Source of the DNA: Paenibacillus sanguinis 2301083 = DSM 16941
GTDB taxonomy: Bacteria; Bacillota; Bacilli; Paenibacillales; Paenibacillaceae
NCBI RefSeq assembly: GCF_000374825.1
Contig: NZ_KB895388.1
Location: forward strand, 1 to 64,000
Direction of reading: 5' to 3'
DNA: 64,000 nt
Shown one piece after another: positions 16,449 through 24,956 of this stretch. Below the pieces are notes generated by a model, which was not told where the DNA came from, searched no databases, and saw only the letters and a list, made by a program, of their open reading frames with translations. The position numbers were made by a program, and so were the translations under genes. The stretch's first letter is position 1, and each line of letters starts with the position of its first letter.

Positions 16449-17366
16449 CTACTTTCCCCACAATTTGAATTTTGCCAATATTACAGCGCCGTAGGCCGCA
16501 TCCTTGACCGGCATCATCAGCCGGGTTTGCGGATAGCCTAGCGCCAGCCTACGTTCCAGCCCTTCCTGGACAAACCGGGACTTCTGCAAGACGCTCCCAG
16601 CCATGGCAATAGGACTTTCCCCCAGCGCCAGCCGCTCGATGACGGGGACAATCAGCTCATACAAACTGGCTGCACTTTGTTCCGCCAGCCTTAGCGCCTG
16701 TGCATCCCCCTGCTCGCATGCCGTCGTCAGAATCGGCGCTAGCCGGGCAATATCCTTCTTTGTTGTTCCCTTATCGTACACAAAGCCGATAACCTCCTGT
16801 ACCGTAGTCATCCCCAGCTGCTGATAAACCAGTTCAGGAACAACGGTATCCTTGATTCTGCCATCTGCAGACTGCACCAGCAAAGCAAGGAGATAACGCC
16901 CAATGCTGTACCCGCTGCCTTCATCATCAATCAGGTGACCAAAGCCACCGGTGCGATGCTGCTGTCCCTGTTCGTTAACGCCAAAACAAATGGAGCCTGT
17001 ACCGGCAATCAGAATAATGCCCTGCAGTCTGTTTTGCGCTCCGTACAAAGCGGTCTCCTGGTCACCGGTAATCGTAAGCGGTCCAGCATAACCACAGTCC
17101 CTTGCCTGCTGCTCCAGCAAACTGCGGACAGATGGATTGCTTATTCCAGCGGCTCCTATACAAAGATGGTCCACTAGCTGCAAATGGCCGCAATACAACG
17201 TAATTTGGCGAAACATCTCCGTAAAGGAGGCGGAGATAGAATCAGGGTCACCGCCATTATAATTGATAGGTCCCACTGTAAACCGCGTGAGCTCTTCTCC
17301 CTTGTCGCTGGCGATGATTACCGCCGTTTTGGTCCCGCCTCCATCCACTCCAACGAGATAGGTCAT
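16449..17366 (-). CDS. murK: MurNAc/GlcNAc kinase, BadF/BcrA ATPase family
   Basis: 305-aa sugar kinase of the BadF/BadG/BcrA/BcrD fold. The phosphate-binding loop is GVDGGGTKTAVI (residues 5-16); ITGDQETALYGA and LIAGTGSICFG follow. MurK-type enzymes phosphorylate MurNAc and GlcNAc at O6. Here it would supply MurNAc-6-phosphate to MurQ, because the operon has an ABC importer and no phosphotransferase system. It is the last gene of the recycling operon. A plain GlcNAc kinase is the alternative. Confidence 0.78.
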   Translation of the reverse strand: MTYLVGVDGGGTKTAVIIASDKGEELTRFTVGPINYNGGDPDSISASFTEMFRQITLYCGHLQLVDHLCIGAAGISNPSVRSLLEQQARDCGYAGPLTITGDQETALYGAQNRLQGIILIAGTGSICFGVNEQGQQHRTGGFGHLIDDEGSGYSIGRYLLALLVQSADGRIKDTVVPELVYQQLGMTTVQEVIGFVYDKGTTKKDIARLAPILTTACEQGDAQALRLAEQSAASLYELIVPVIERLALGESPIAMAGSVLQKSRFVQEGLERRLALGYPQTRLMMPVKDAAYGAVILAKFKLWGK

Positions 17367-17406
17367 AAGCTGGCATCCCCTTCATTTATCTTGATTGACC
17401 CGTTGA

Positions 17407-18972
17407 CTAGAGCCGAATCTTAATCCTGGCCATTGGCGTAGCCTGGCCGCTCAACATGACAGCCAAGGCGCGAAATGTCTCCGGGGAATAATCAAAGGCG
17501 GCCAGCGCACACAAATCCCCCTCAATTATACCCAAATCATAAGGCTGTCCAAGGGCGATAACTGTGACATGACATCCAGTCTTCAATAGTTGTCGGGCAA
17601 GGTTAAGCTGGCCCGGATGCTCCCGGGCATTAAACAAGCCCATAATTACTTGCTGGCAGCCCACAGCCCGGCGCAGCACCGCAGACACCTGCTGCTCATC
17701 GAGGTCAATGGCGATTGTCTCATATTTGGTCTGAAAGTACTGCCCCATATAGGGAGCGAACCCATAGCTACCATCCACCGCGCTGGAGGCCAAATCGGTA
17801 CGGTAAGCTGCCGGGCCAACAAAAAGCGCGTGCTTACTACCGACCGCAACAGGCTGGATTTCTCCGCGGACAAGGCTAATCGTCTCCAGCCGCATCAGCT
17901 CATTGGCGCGGCGATGCTGCTCGCTGCCCACGACCTCCTCATCCGGCTTTTGTATGCCCGCATATTTCGCTTTATACTTTAAGATCTTCGCCACTGCCGC
18001 ATCAATAACCGCTTCATCCAGCTCTCCCGTTGCCACCGCTTCTTCAATCAAGCGCATCGCCTCGCGTGCGGTCGCCGGCGTATGACTGACGAATACCAGC
18101 TCCACCCCGGCCTGGATCGCCCCCAGAGCGCCCTGGGCCGTACCATAATAATGCTTGATCGCCTCCATCTCCAGGCAGTCCGACAGCACCAGTCCTGTAA
18201 AACCCAGCCGCTCCTTCAACAGACCGGTCACGATCTGACGAGACATCGTACCCGGAACACCCGCAGGCTCAATTTGCGGGAACAGAATATGAGCGATCAT
18301 GATGGCTTCCGCCCCCCGGGCTATCCCTGCCTGGAAAGGCAGCAGCTCAAGCCGTTCCAATTCCTCCAGAGATTTGCCGATGATCGGCAAGCCGAGGTGG
18401 GAGTCTACCTCTGTATCCCCATGGCCGGGAAAATGCTTCAAGCAGGACATCACCCCTTCGTCCATCAGCCCTCTCATCATTTGGACGCCATAGGTCGCTA
18501 CCGTATCCACATCCTCGCCATAGGAGCGGACATTGATCACAGGATTCAGCGCATTGCTGTTCACATCCATCACCGGAGCAAGGTTGAAGTTAATGCCCAG
18601 CGCCATCAGTTCTCTGGCGGTTATTCTGCCCGCCGCATAAGCATTTTCCGGCCGTCCCGAGGAAGCGATGGCCATGGCCCCGGGGACATGGGTCGCATCC
18701 CTGGGCAGCCGGGTTACCCGGCCCCCTTCCTGATCAATCGTCACAAAGCCCGGGATACCTGTATGCTCCAAGAAACATCTCTGCAATTCGGCAGTAAGTT
18801 TGCCGAGCTGCCTTTTATGCTCAATATTGTGCGAGAACAAGATAACATTGCCTACCTTGTCCTGCTTCACCAGTTCCTTATACTCCGCCGTCAGCTCGGT
18901 ATCATGGAAGCCGACCACGAACATCTGACCAATCTTCTCCTTGAGGCACATTTGCTCTAGCGTTCTCTCCAT
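17407..18972 (-). CDS. nagZ: Beta-N-acetylglucosaminidase NagZ (GH3)
   Basis: 521-aa GH3 enzyme that cleaves terminal GlcNAc from GlcNAc-MurNAc (peptide) fragments. The NagZ loop KHFPGHGDTEVDSH (residues 179-192) carries the His/Asp acid-base pair, and the nucleophile Asp265 is in SDCLEM. A C-terminal domain of about 180 residues follows. The ATG at 18972 has GGGGGAAGG upstream and is preferred over the frame start at 19053. No signal peptide is visible, so it appears cytoplasmic, unlike B. subtilis NagZ. It follows namZ by 22 bases. Confidence 0.9.
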   Translation of the reverse strand: MERTLEQMCLKEKIGQMFVVGFHDTELTAEYKELVKQDKVGNVILFSHNIEHKRQLGKLTAELQRCFLEHTGIPGFVTIDQEGGRVTRLPRDATHVPGAMAIASSGRPENAYAAGRITARELMALGINFNLAPVMDVNSNALNPVINVRSYGEDVDTVATYGVQMMRGLMDEGVMSCLKHFPGHGDTEVDSHLGLPIIGKSLEELERLELLPFQAGIARGAEAIMIAHILFPQIEPAGVPGTMSRQIVTGLLKERLGFTGLVLSDCLEMEAIKHYYGTAQGALGAIQAGVELVFVSHTPATAREAMRLIEEAVATGELDEAVIDAAVAKILKYKAKYAGIQKPDEEVVGSEQHRRANELMRLETISLVRGEIQPVAVGSKHALFVGPAAYRTDLASSAVDGSYGFAPYMGQYFQTKYETIAIDLDEQQVSAVLRRAVGCQQVIMGLFNAREHPGQLNLARQLLKTGCHVTVIALGQPYDLGIIEGDLCALAAFDYSPETFRALAVMLSGQATPMARIKIRL

Positions 18973-18994
18973 ACGCTTACCTTCCCCCTCGCTG

Positions 18995-20137
18995 CTAGCG
19001 GTATAAATGATAAGCCTGCTTCGTTCTGGCAAATTGCCCACTCTCCTCGGCAAACTGCTCCAGCAACGGCTTGGCCTGGATGTTCTCGGTACGATATACG
19101 CTGTCTCCGCCCAGCAGATCGATAAATGGACGCGAGCCCTCCTTCATCGGTGGCAAGAAGCAAAATTCCTCAAACCGATCCCTGATTGCAAACAACAGGT
19201 GCACCCCTACCTCAAGTGGCTTCAAGGCATGAATATCGGTAATATAGATCTGCACGCCGCCGCACAGCTTCCCTTGATGCTTGGAGGCGGTTGGCTTGAA
19301 ATGAACCGGACGGAAGCGAACCCCGGGTAGCCCCCTGGCGTTCATCTCCTTAGCAAGAGCTTCCGCCTGAATAAAGGGAGCGCCAATCATCTCAAACGGA
19401 AAGGTTGTACCACGCCCTTCAGAGCAATTGGTGCCCTCGAACAAGCAAGTGCCGACATACAACAGCGCCGTCTCATAACGGGGGATGCCCATTGAAGGAT
19501 GCACCCAGGTCAACCCGGTATCCGGCAGGGACATGGTGCGCTGCCAGCCTTCCAGAGGCACGACATGAAGCTCGGCCCCCCATTTCATCTGATCATTGGC
19601 CATCATAGCCACCTCGCCGGCGGTCAGTCCGTAACGAACCGGGAATTCATAATTGCCAACAAATGATTTGAAGCCCGGCTTGACCAGATTTCCTTCAATG
19701 CCTATCCCGTTCAGCGGATTGACCCGATCCAGAACTACAAACTCCACACCTGCCGCAGCGCAATCTTCAAGGGCATACAGCATAGTATAAATAAAAGTAT
19801 AATAGCGCACTCCGATATCCTGGATATCGTAAATGACGATATCTACCTGATCCAGCATCTGCTTTGTCAGCCGTTTGGAGTCTTTGCGGTACAAGCTATA
19901 GACCGGAACCTTCGTCACAGGATCGATATAACTTTCCACCAGCGCTCCCGCATCCAGTTCTCCACGTATGCCATGCTCGGGTGCAAACATCGCGGTCAGA
20001 TTAAAATGCTCGCGCACGATGGAAATGGTAGGTTCAAAATTTCGGGCAAGGCCTGTAGGTGCCGTAATTAATCCTACTCTTTTACCTGCAAACCATTCGC
20101 GATATTTTGTAATGGAATCAACGCCGCTCAACACCAT
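18995..20137 (-). CDS. namZ: Exo-beta-N-acetylmuramidase NamZ (DUF1343, YbbC-like)
   Basis: 380-aa protein of the DUF1343 family (GH171), whose B. subtilis member YbbC/NamZ removes non-reducing MurNAc from MurNAc-GlcNAc. Conserved blocks: GKRVGLITAPTG, FAPEHGIRGELDAG, YDIQDIGVRYYTFIYTM, VLDRVNPLNG and EGTNCSEGRGTTFPFE. AGGAGGT precedes the ATG with a rather long spacing of about 12. No signal peptide is seen. Together with NagZ it can dismantle glycan fragments from either non-reducing end. Confidence 0.88.
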   Translation of the reverse strand: MVLSGVDSITKYREWFAGKRVGLITAPTGLARNFEPTISIVREHFNLTAMFAPEHGIRGELDAGALVESYIDPVTKVPVYSLYRKDSKRLTKQMLDQVDIVIYDIQDIGVRYYTFIYTMLYALEDCAAAGVEFVVLDRVNPLNGIGIEGNLVKPGFKSFVGNYEFPVRYGLTAGEVAMMANDQMKWGAELHVVPLEGWQRTMSLPDTGLTWVHPSMGIPRYETALLYVGTCLFEGTNCSEGRGTTFPFEMIGAPFIQAEALAKEMNARGLPGVRFRPVHFKPTASKHQGKLCGGVQIYITDIHALKPLEVGVHLLFAIRDRFEEFCFLPPMKEGSRPFIDLLGGDSVYRTENIQAKPLLEQFAEESGQFARTKQAYHLYR

Positions 20138-20173
20138 TGTGGATAAGACACCTCCTGTTCAGATCACGGATTG

Positions 20174-20878
20174 TCAGAGTGCAGACTGCTTGATTTTCAT
20201 CGTCTCGGGAGGGACCATAAAGGCCTCGGCGTAAGCCTTTCTAGCCTCACAGCCACGAACGACAGCCAGCGCCTTATAATAGTCCATATATTTGAAGGAC
20301 TTGCTATTCGTAACGAACCAATGCTTGTCAAGCGCTGCTATCCATAGATCGAAGGCGGCCTGGTTAAAGTCTACATAAAGATAAGGAACATAATCCACCG
20401 CATCCTCCCAATTCTCTGAATAAAGCAGCTTGGGCGCAAAGTGTGCGGGCAGTTCACGCTCAAGAGAGCCCAAACTGGCAAAGAAGCGAGCATCGTTGAC
20501 GATATAGTGCGTTAGAGCGTGGTCCTTGTGCATACTGTTCTTCCAGTGCGTAATAATGACTTGAGGTTTGACGCGCCGAATTACATCACAGACCTCCAGC
20601 CGGATCTGCTGATGGTCAGGCAGCTCTCCATCACAATAACCATCAAATACAATCGCTTCTCCGTCCAGCATCTCCGCAAAAGCATGGGCTTCCCGCACCT
20701 TTTGCTGACGATACTCCTGCCAGTCCTGTCCCGCTGGTACGCCCCGCTCTCCTGCCGTTAGCGCCAACGTCACAATATGGTCTCCCTTCAGGCTGTGGCT
20801 GGCCAGCACGCCTCCGGAGGCCAGCTCTACGTCTCCTACATGCGCTCCTACCGCTAATACAGTGATCTTTTCACCCAT
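20174..20878 (-). CDS. PIG-L/LmbE-type deacetylase with altered active site
   Basis: 234-aa protein of the PIG-L/LmbE fold that normally deacetylates N-acetylglucosamine groups with a zinc ion. Zinc ligands are conserved: His13 and Asp16 in GAHVGDVEL and His120 in HKDH. The usual AHPDDE is AHVGDVE, so the first aspartate, the general base in studied enzymes such as MshB, is glycine. It may use another base or have another function. GGAGGG precedes the ATG. Encoded between a GNAT gene (eight-base overlap) and namZ, so an amino sugar or muropeptide is the likely ligand. Confidence 0.75.
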   Translation of the reverse strand: MGEKITVLAVGAHVGDVELASGGVLASHSLKGDHIVTLALTAGERGVPAGQDWQEYRQQKVREAHAFAEMLDGEAIVFDGYCDGELPDHQQIRLEVCDVIRRVKPQVIITHWKNSMHKDHALTHYIVNDARFFASLGSLERELPAHFAPKLLYSENWEDAVDYVPYLYVDFNQAAFDLWIAALDKHWFVTNSKSFKYMDYYKALAVVRGCEARKAYAEAFMVPPETMKIKQSAL

Positions 20879-21848
20879 GATTCAGTTCCCTCCGCAATAT
20901 AGAAAATGTTTTGACCGTGGCAAAACCAGCCTTTTCATAAATTCGCAACGCCGGATTTTGACTTCCTGTGAACAGCGTGATATAGCGGCAGCCCGCCTGC
21001 TGAAAGGCCTCAACCATGCGGAAGAACAACACGCTGCCCAGGCCATGCCCTTCGCTCCCGGGATGTACGCCAATCCCGCTGAAGAACGCCCGGCCACTTG
21101 GTTCCACAATAATCGGCCCGGCAAAGCCAACCACCTCGCTGCCATGAATCGCCACAATCAGAGCAGCGCCATCTCGGGCATAGGCCACAACTTCCTGCTC
21201 CCACTGCGAGTTTTGCAAGGCAACAAGCGTGTTCTTTAGCCCAGTATGCCTGGTCGGGTCATAGGTAGTGATACTGTATCCCTTTTCTCCTGCCTTGACT
21301 TCCTTGGCCAGCAGATCCTGTGGGATAACAAAGTCGCCCAGCTGCAAGTACATGCCGCATTGCGTCGCCCGGTCCTCATAACCTCTGGCCAGTAGTGCAC
21401 CATATAGCGGCTGCTCCTTGCCAATGCCCGGCGCATTATTATGTTCATGCCCCGGTGTCCCTGGAATGCTCCATTTCAGCCTGACTGGGTTGAAGAATAA
21501 AATATCAGCCTGCTTTTTCCCCCGCTCCCGGAATCTGGTCTCCAGCAAAGATACGAAGGCATCATAAAGCTCGATAGCCGCTACACTCCGGTCAATGATA
21601 ACGCTTGTAATATAGCCCGTCATCTCACCTAAAGGAAGGTCATCGCCAATACAGCCTGCCGCAAACCCAACGATCTCCGTCGCTTCATAGCCCACCCAGA
21701 TCGCCTGGGCATCGTAATATGGATGATGAAGAAAGGTCTCGGAGAACTGCCGCTCATCCATCGGCTTGTAATCATATTTGGTCGCTTCGCGGTTCCAGAG
21801 CTTGACGACCTCGGCGATATCTGCCGCTGAAAAAGGTCTGATCTCCAT
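20871..21848 (-). CDS. Two-domain GNAT N-acetyltransferase
   Basis: 325-aa protein with two acetyltransferase folds. The C-terminal copy has the acetyl-CoA loop in FSGIGVHPGSEGHGLGSVLF and GCRYITLFTGSQNPALRIYEKAGF; the N-terminal copy (about residues 1-120) is weaker (IGDDLPLGEMTGYITSVIIDRS). The substrate is unknown. Overlap with the deacetylase and position behind anmK suggest acetylation of a cell-wall amino sugar or peptide. GGAGG precedes the ATG. Confidence 0.75.
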   Translation of the reverse strand: MEIRPFSAADIAEVVKLWNREATKYDYKPMDERQFSETFLHHPYYDAQAIWVGYEATEIVGFAAGCIGDDLPLGEMTGYITSVIIDRSVAAIELYDAFVSLLETRFRERGKKQADILFFNPVRLKWSIPGTPGHEHNNAPGIGKEQPLYGALLARGYEDRATQCGMYLQLGDFVIPQDLLAKEVKAGEKGYSITTYDPTRHTGLKNTLVALQNSQWEQEVVAYARDGAALIVAIHGSEVVGFAGPIIVEPSGRAFFSGIGVHPGSEGHGLGSVLFFRMVEAFQQAGCRYITLFTGSQNPALRIYEKAGFATVKTFSILRRELNHG

Positions 21849-21867
21849 ATGCTATAGCCTCCATAAA

Positions 21868-23076
21868 TTATCCGGGAAGGGGATACGACACCTTGCCCAT
21901 AATGACGGGCGAAGCAGCACCCGTAGCGCCCGGAATCGTGTTGGGCAAGCGATTCATCGTATAATAGGCCAGCAGGGCAAAGGCAATCGCTTCCTTGGCC
22001 TCGCTATTGGCACCGATCTCCTCCATCGTCAGCACCTCGATTGGATGAGGGGCAAGCTGGCTACGCAAGGCATGCAACAGGGTAGGATTGTAGCTGCCCC
22101 CACCGCCCACCAGCAATTGCTGAGCCTCATACCGCGGCCGGACATATCGCTCATAGCTGTCTGCAATGCTCCAGGCCGTCAAATGCGTGGCCGTAGCGAT
22201 GACATCCTGCGGAATCCAGCCCTTTTCCTCCATTACATCCAGGATCCCTGACACATACTCGCTGCCAAAGCGTTCTCTACCCGTCGATTTGGGCAATGGC
22301 AGCCTGTAGTATTCATCCTGTTTCATCCACTCCAGCAGCTCGGGTATCACCTGTCCACTCGCAGCAATCACCCCGCCTACATCCATAGTTAGCGGCGCAT
22401 AACATTGCGATACCAGTCCATCGATAATCATATTGCCCGGGCCGGTGTCAAAAGCAAATACCTGCTCCGGCGAAGCATGAGCGGGAAGCACCGTCACATT
22501 TCCGATCCCCCCGATGTTTTGCAGTAGCCGAGTTCGCCGGGGATCAGTGAATAATAAATAATCAGTGAACGGGACTAACGGCGCCCCCTGCCCGCCCATC
22601 GCCAGATCGGCAACCCGAAAGTCCGATACGCACGGAATTCCCGTACGGCTGGCAATGACCGCCCCCTCGCCAATCTGCACCGTGCAGCGCAGCGAGTAGC
22701 CATCTTTGCTCTTCTTCTCCGGCGCATGATACAGCGTTTGTCCGTGGGAGCCTATAGCCAGCACCTGGGAAGGGGAAAGGCCGCTTTGCCCTATAACGGT
22801 TAAAGCCGCTTGGGCATACAGCTCACCAAGCTGCATATTCATAGCTCCCACTTTATCAATCGTAGCTTGAGCAGGATCAAACAAATCAAATAACCCTTGC
22901 TTGATTCGTTTGGGATAAGGGATCGTTTCAAAAGCCAGCAGTTCAGCCTTGACGGGCTGCTCCTCTGTAGCCGAAGACCAGAATTCAACAATGGCGGCAT
23001 CTATGCCGTCTACCGAGGTTCCCGACATCAGACCGACCAGATAAGCGGGACACGCCGACCTTTCATGAATACCCAT
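21868..23076 (-). CDS. anmK: 1,6-anhydro-N-acetylmuramic acid kinase
   Basis: 402-aa kinase that opens and phosphorylates anhydroMurNAc to MurNAc-6-phosphate, the MurQ substrate. GLMSGTSVDGIDAAI forms the first phosphate loop, AIGSHGQTLYH and FDTGPGNMIID follow, and GGGGSYNPTLL lies near the C-terminus. The start at 23076 (GAAGGG upstream) overlaps the stop of the preceding permease in TGATG; the longer frame to 23289 lies within the permease and is rejected. AnmK implies that lytic-transglycosylase products are recycled. Confidence 0.9.
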   Translation of the reverse strand: MGIHERSACPAYLVGLMSGTSVDGIDAAIVEFWSSATEEQPVKAELLAFETIPYPKRIKQGLFDLFDPAQATIDKVGAMNMQLGELYAQAALTVIGQSGLSPSQVLAIGSHGQTLYHAPEKKSKDGYSLRCTVQIGEGAVIASRTGIPCVSDFRVADLAMGGQGAPLVPFTDYLLFTDPRRTRLLQNIGGIGNVTVLPAHASPEQVFAFDTGPGNMIIDGLVSQCYAPLTMDVGGVIAASGQVIPELLEWMKQDEYYRLPLPKSTGRERFGSEYVSGILDVMEEKGWIPQDVIATATHLTAWSIADSYERYVRPRYEAQQLLVGGGGSYNPTLLHALRSQLAPHPIEVLTMEEIGANSEAKEAIAFALLAYYTMNRLPNTIPGATGAASPVIMGKVSYPLPG

Positions 23077-23936
23077 CAGCCCTTCACCGCCCCAACAGTG
23101 ACTCCTTCCAGGAAATACTTTTGCAGACTGAAGAACAAGATGAACATCGGAACTGCGGAAATCGTCGCCCCCGCCATCATCGGCGCGAAATACGTGGTAT
23201 TGGCAAATCTGAAATTTTTCAGCCCTACCTGAATGGTCTGCATCTCCATCGTATTGGTGACCAGGAAGGGCCAGAAGAAGTCGTTCCAAGCGCTCATAAA
23301 CGTCAGGATAGCCAGGACAGCCATAACGGTTTTGGACAGCGGCATAATGATATGCCAGAAGATCTTCGGCTGTGAGCAGCCTTCAATTTTTGCAGCCTCA
23401 ATAATCTCTACCGGAATCGAGGACATGAACTGCTTCACCAGAAAGATATTATATACGGTGACCAGGCTCGGCATAATCAACGCGGTATACGTATTTTGGA
23501 GGTTAAAGATATTAACGATTAGAATGTATAAGGGAACCTGGGTGACCTGCCCGGGAATCATCATCGATCCCAGCAAAATCGCAAACAGCACATTTTTCCC
23601 CTTAAACTTCATTTTGGCAAAAGCATATCCGGCCAGCGTCGCAAAAAAGACATTGGATATTGTCACCGATACGGCTACAACGAAAGAATTTAACAGCCAG
23701 TCCCAGGAATGAGGGCTGAATTCAAAAAAGAATTTATAGGACTCAAACGATATTTTCGAAGGGAAAATAGAATAGCTCATCGCTCCGGCTTCCACCGGGT
23801 CGCCAAAGGAAGAAATGGTCATGAAATAAATAGGAAATAGGGTGGCTAACGCAAACAGAATCAGGAACGTAGTAATAGTACCATTACGAGCGAACAGAAT
23901 CCTTTTGCTCTTTATGCTATTGTTGTATAACCCCAT
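23076..23936 (-). CDS. Carbohydrate ABC transporter permease, MalG type
   Basis: 286-aa inner-membrane subunit with six predicted helices and the ATPase-contact EAA motif in IEAAKIEGCSQPKIFWHIIMP. It pairs with the MalF-type permease upstream and the lipoprotein binding protein; no ATPase gene is nearby, so a shared MsmX-like ATPase is expected. Translationally coupled to anmK, which points to amino-sugar or muropeptide import. Confidence 0.87.
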   Translation of the reverse strand: MGLYNNSIKSKRILFARNGTITTFLILFALATLFPIYFMTISSFGDPVEAGAMSYSIFPSKISFESYKFFFEFSPHSWDWLLNSFVVAVSVTISNVFFATLAGYAFAKMKFKGKNVLFAILLGSMMIPGQVTQVPLYILIVNIFNLQNTYTALIMPSLVTVYNIFLVKQFMSSIPVEIIEAAKIEGCSQPKIFWHIIMPLSKTVMAVLAILTFMSAWNDFFWPFLVTNTMEMQTIQVGLKNFRFANTTYFAPMMAGATISAVPMFILFFSLQKYFLEGVTVGAVKG

Positions 23937-23953
23937 CGTACTCTGCTCCTCTC

Positions 23954-24856
23954 CTAGTATTCTACGTCATTGCCCAAGAACTTGAATTGCAGGAATGAGA
24001 TAAAGGCAATAATCAGGGCAAGTAATAAGGATTGCGCAGCAGCCTCGCCAAATTCAAAATAGGTAAATGCATTATTGAAAATTAACAGCCCCACCATGGT
24101 AGTTGCGTGATCCGGGCCACCACCTGTCATCAGATAAGCATTTTGAAATACCTGGAAGGAACCAATTACGCCGGTGACTAGCAGGAATAATGTCGTTGGC
24201 TTGAGGAAGGGAATAACAATGAACCACAGCTTTTGAAAAAAGGTAGCCCCATCGATTTCTGCGGCTTCATAATAACTGTTGTCAATCCCCAGCAGCGCCG
24301 CCAGGTAAATAATAATAGCCGTACCATGACTCGATAGCCAGGACATGATCACAAGCGAGAGCATCGCAGTGGCGCTGGAGCCAAGCCAGTTTTGATTCTC
24401 CACTCCAAAAAAGCTCACAACCTGGTTGGCAATACCTGATTTGAGCGGATCAAAGATCCACAGCCATACTACTGAAAGCGCAACGCCCGAAGCGACAGCC
24501 GGCAAATAATAAATGGCCTTGAAGATCGTTTGCGTTTTCTTCTTGAAAGGAAGGATCAGAATAGCAATAACGAAGGAGAGTAAAATATTCATCGGAACCG
24601 TTAGAAGCGTGTAGACGAGCGTATTTTTTAGCGCTTTCCAGAACAAACCGTCCTGAAAGGTGTTGACAAAGTTCTCCAGCCCAACATAAGTGGACCCTAA
24701 CGGGGCATATTCCTGCAAGCTGATAATAAATGCGTTAATCACTGGATAAGCCGTGAACAAAGAAAAGGCAATCAGGGCCACGGCGATAAAGGCATATCCC
24801 CAGCCCGAGTCGCTTTCAAGCTTTAATCTTTTTCTTTTTATTAATGTATCATTCAC
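23954..24856 (-). CDS. Carbohydrate ABC transporter permease, MalF type
   Basis: 300-aa permease with six hydrophobic segments and the EAA motif in YEAAEIDGATFFQKLWFIVIP. AGAGGGGTG precedes a GTG at 24856 giving MNDTLIKRKRLK; the frame start at 24883 lies upstream of that site. Seventeen bases separate it from the MalG-type partner. Confidence 0.85.
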   Translation of the reverse strand: MNDTLIKRKRLKLESDSGWGYAFIAVALIAFSLFTAYPVINAFIISLQEYAPLGSTYVGLENFVNTFQDGLFWKALKNTLVYTLLTVPMNILLSFVIAILILPFKKKTQTIFKAIYYLPAVASGVALSVVWLWIFDPLKSGIANQVVSFFGVENQNWLGSSATAMLSLVIMSWLSSHGTAIIIYLAALLGIDNSYYEAAEIDGATFFQKLWFIVIPFLKPTTLFLLVTGVIGSFQVFQNAYLMTGGGPDHATTMVGLLIFNNAFTYFEFGEAAAQSLLLALIIAFISFLQFKFLGNDVEY

Positions 24857-24956
24857 TAGATCGCACCCCTCTTCCCAAAACATGCCACTTGCATTCCTAA
24901 GGCTGATCTGAAAGGGAAGCTATGCGACAAGAGCTCCCCTTCCCACCTAGAAGCCT

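Noticed and set aside
18082..18960. 292-codon plus-strand frame opposite nagZ.
   Set aside because: Mirror of the NagZ coding frame in GC-richer sequence; no ribosome site and no family motif.
23077..23289. 71-codon N-terminal extension of AnmK.
   Set aside because: Lies within the preceding permease gene; the conserved AnmK start and ribosome site are at 23076.
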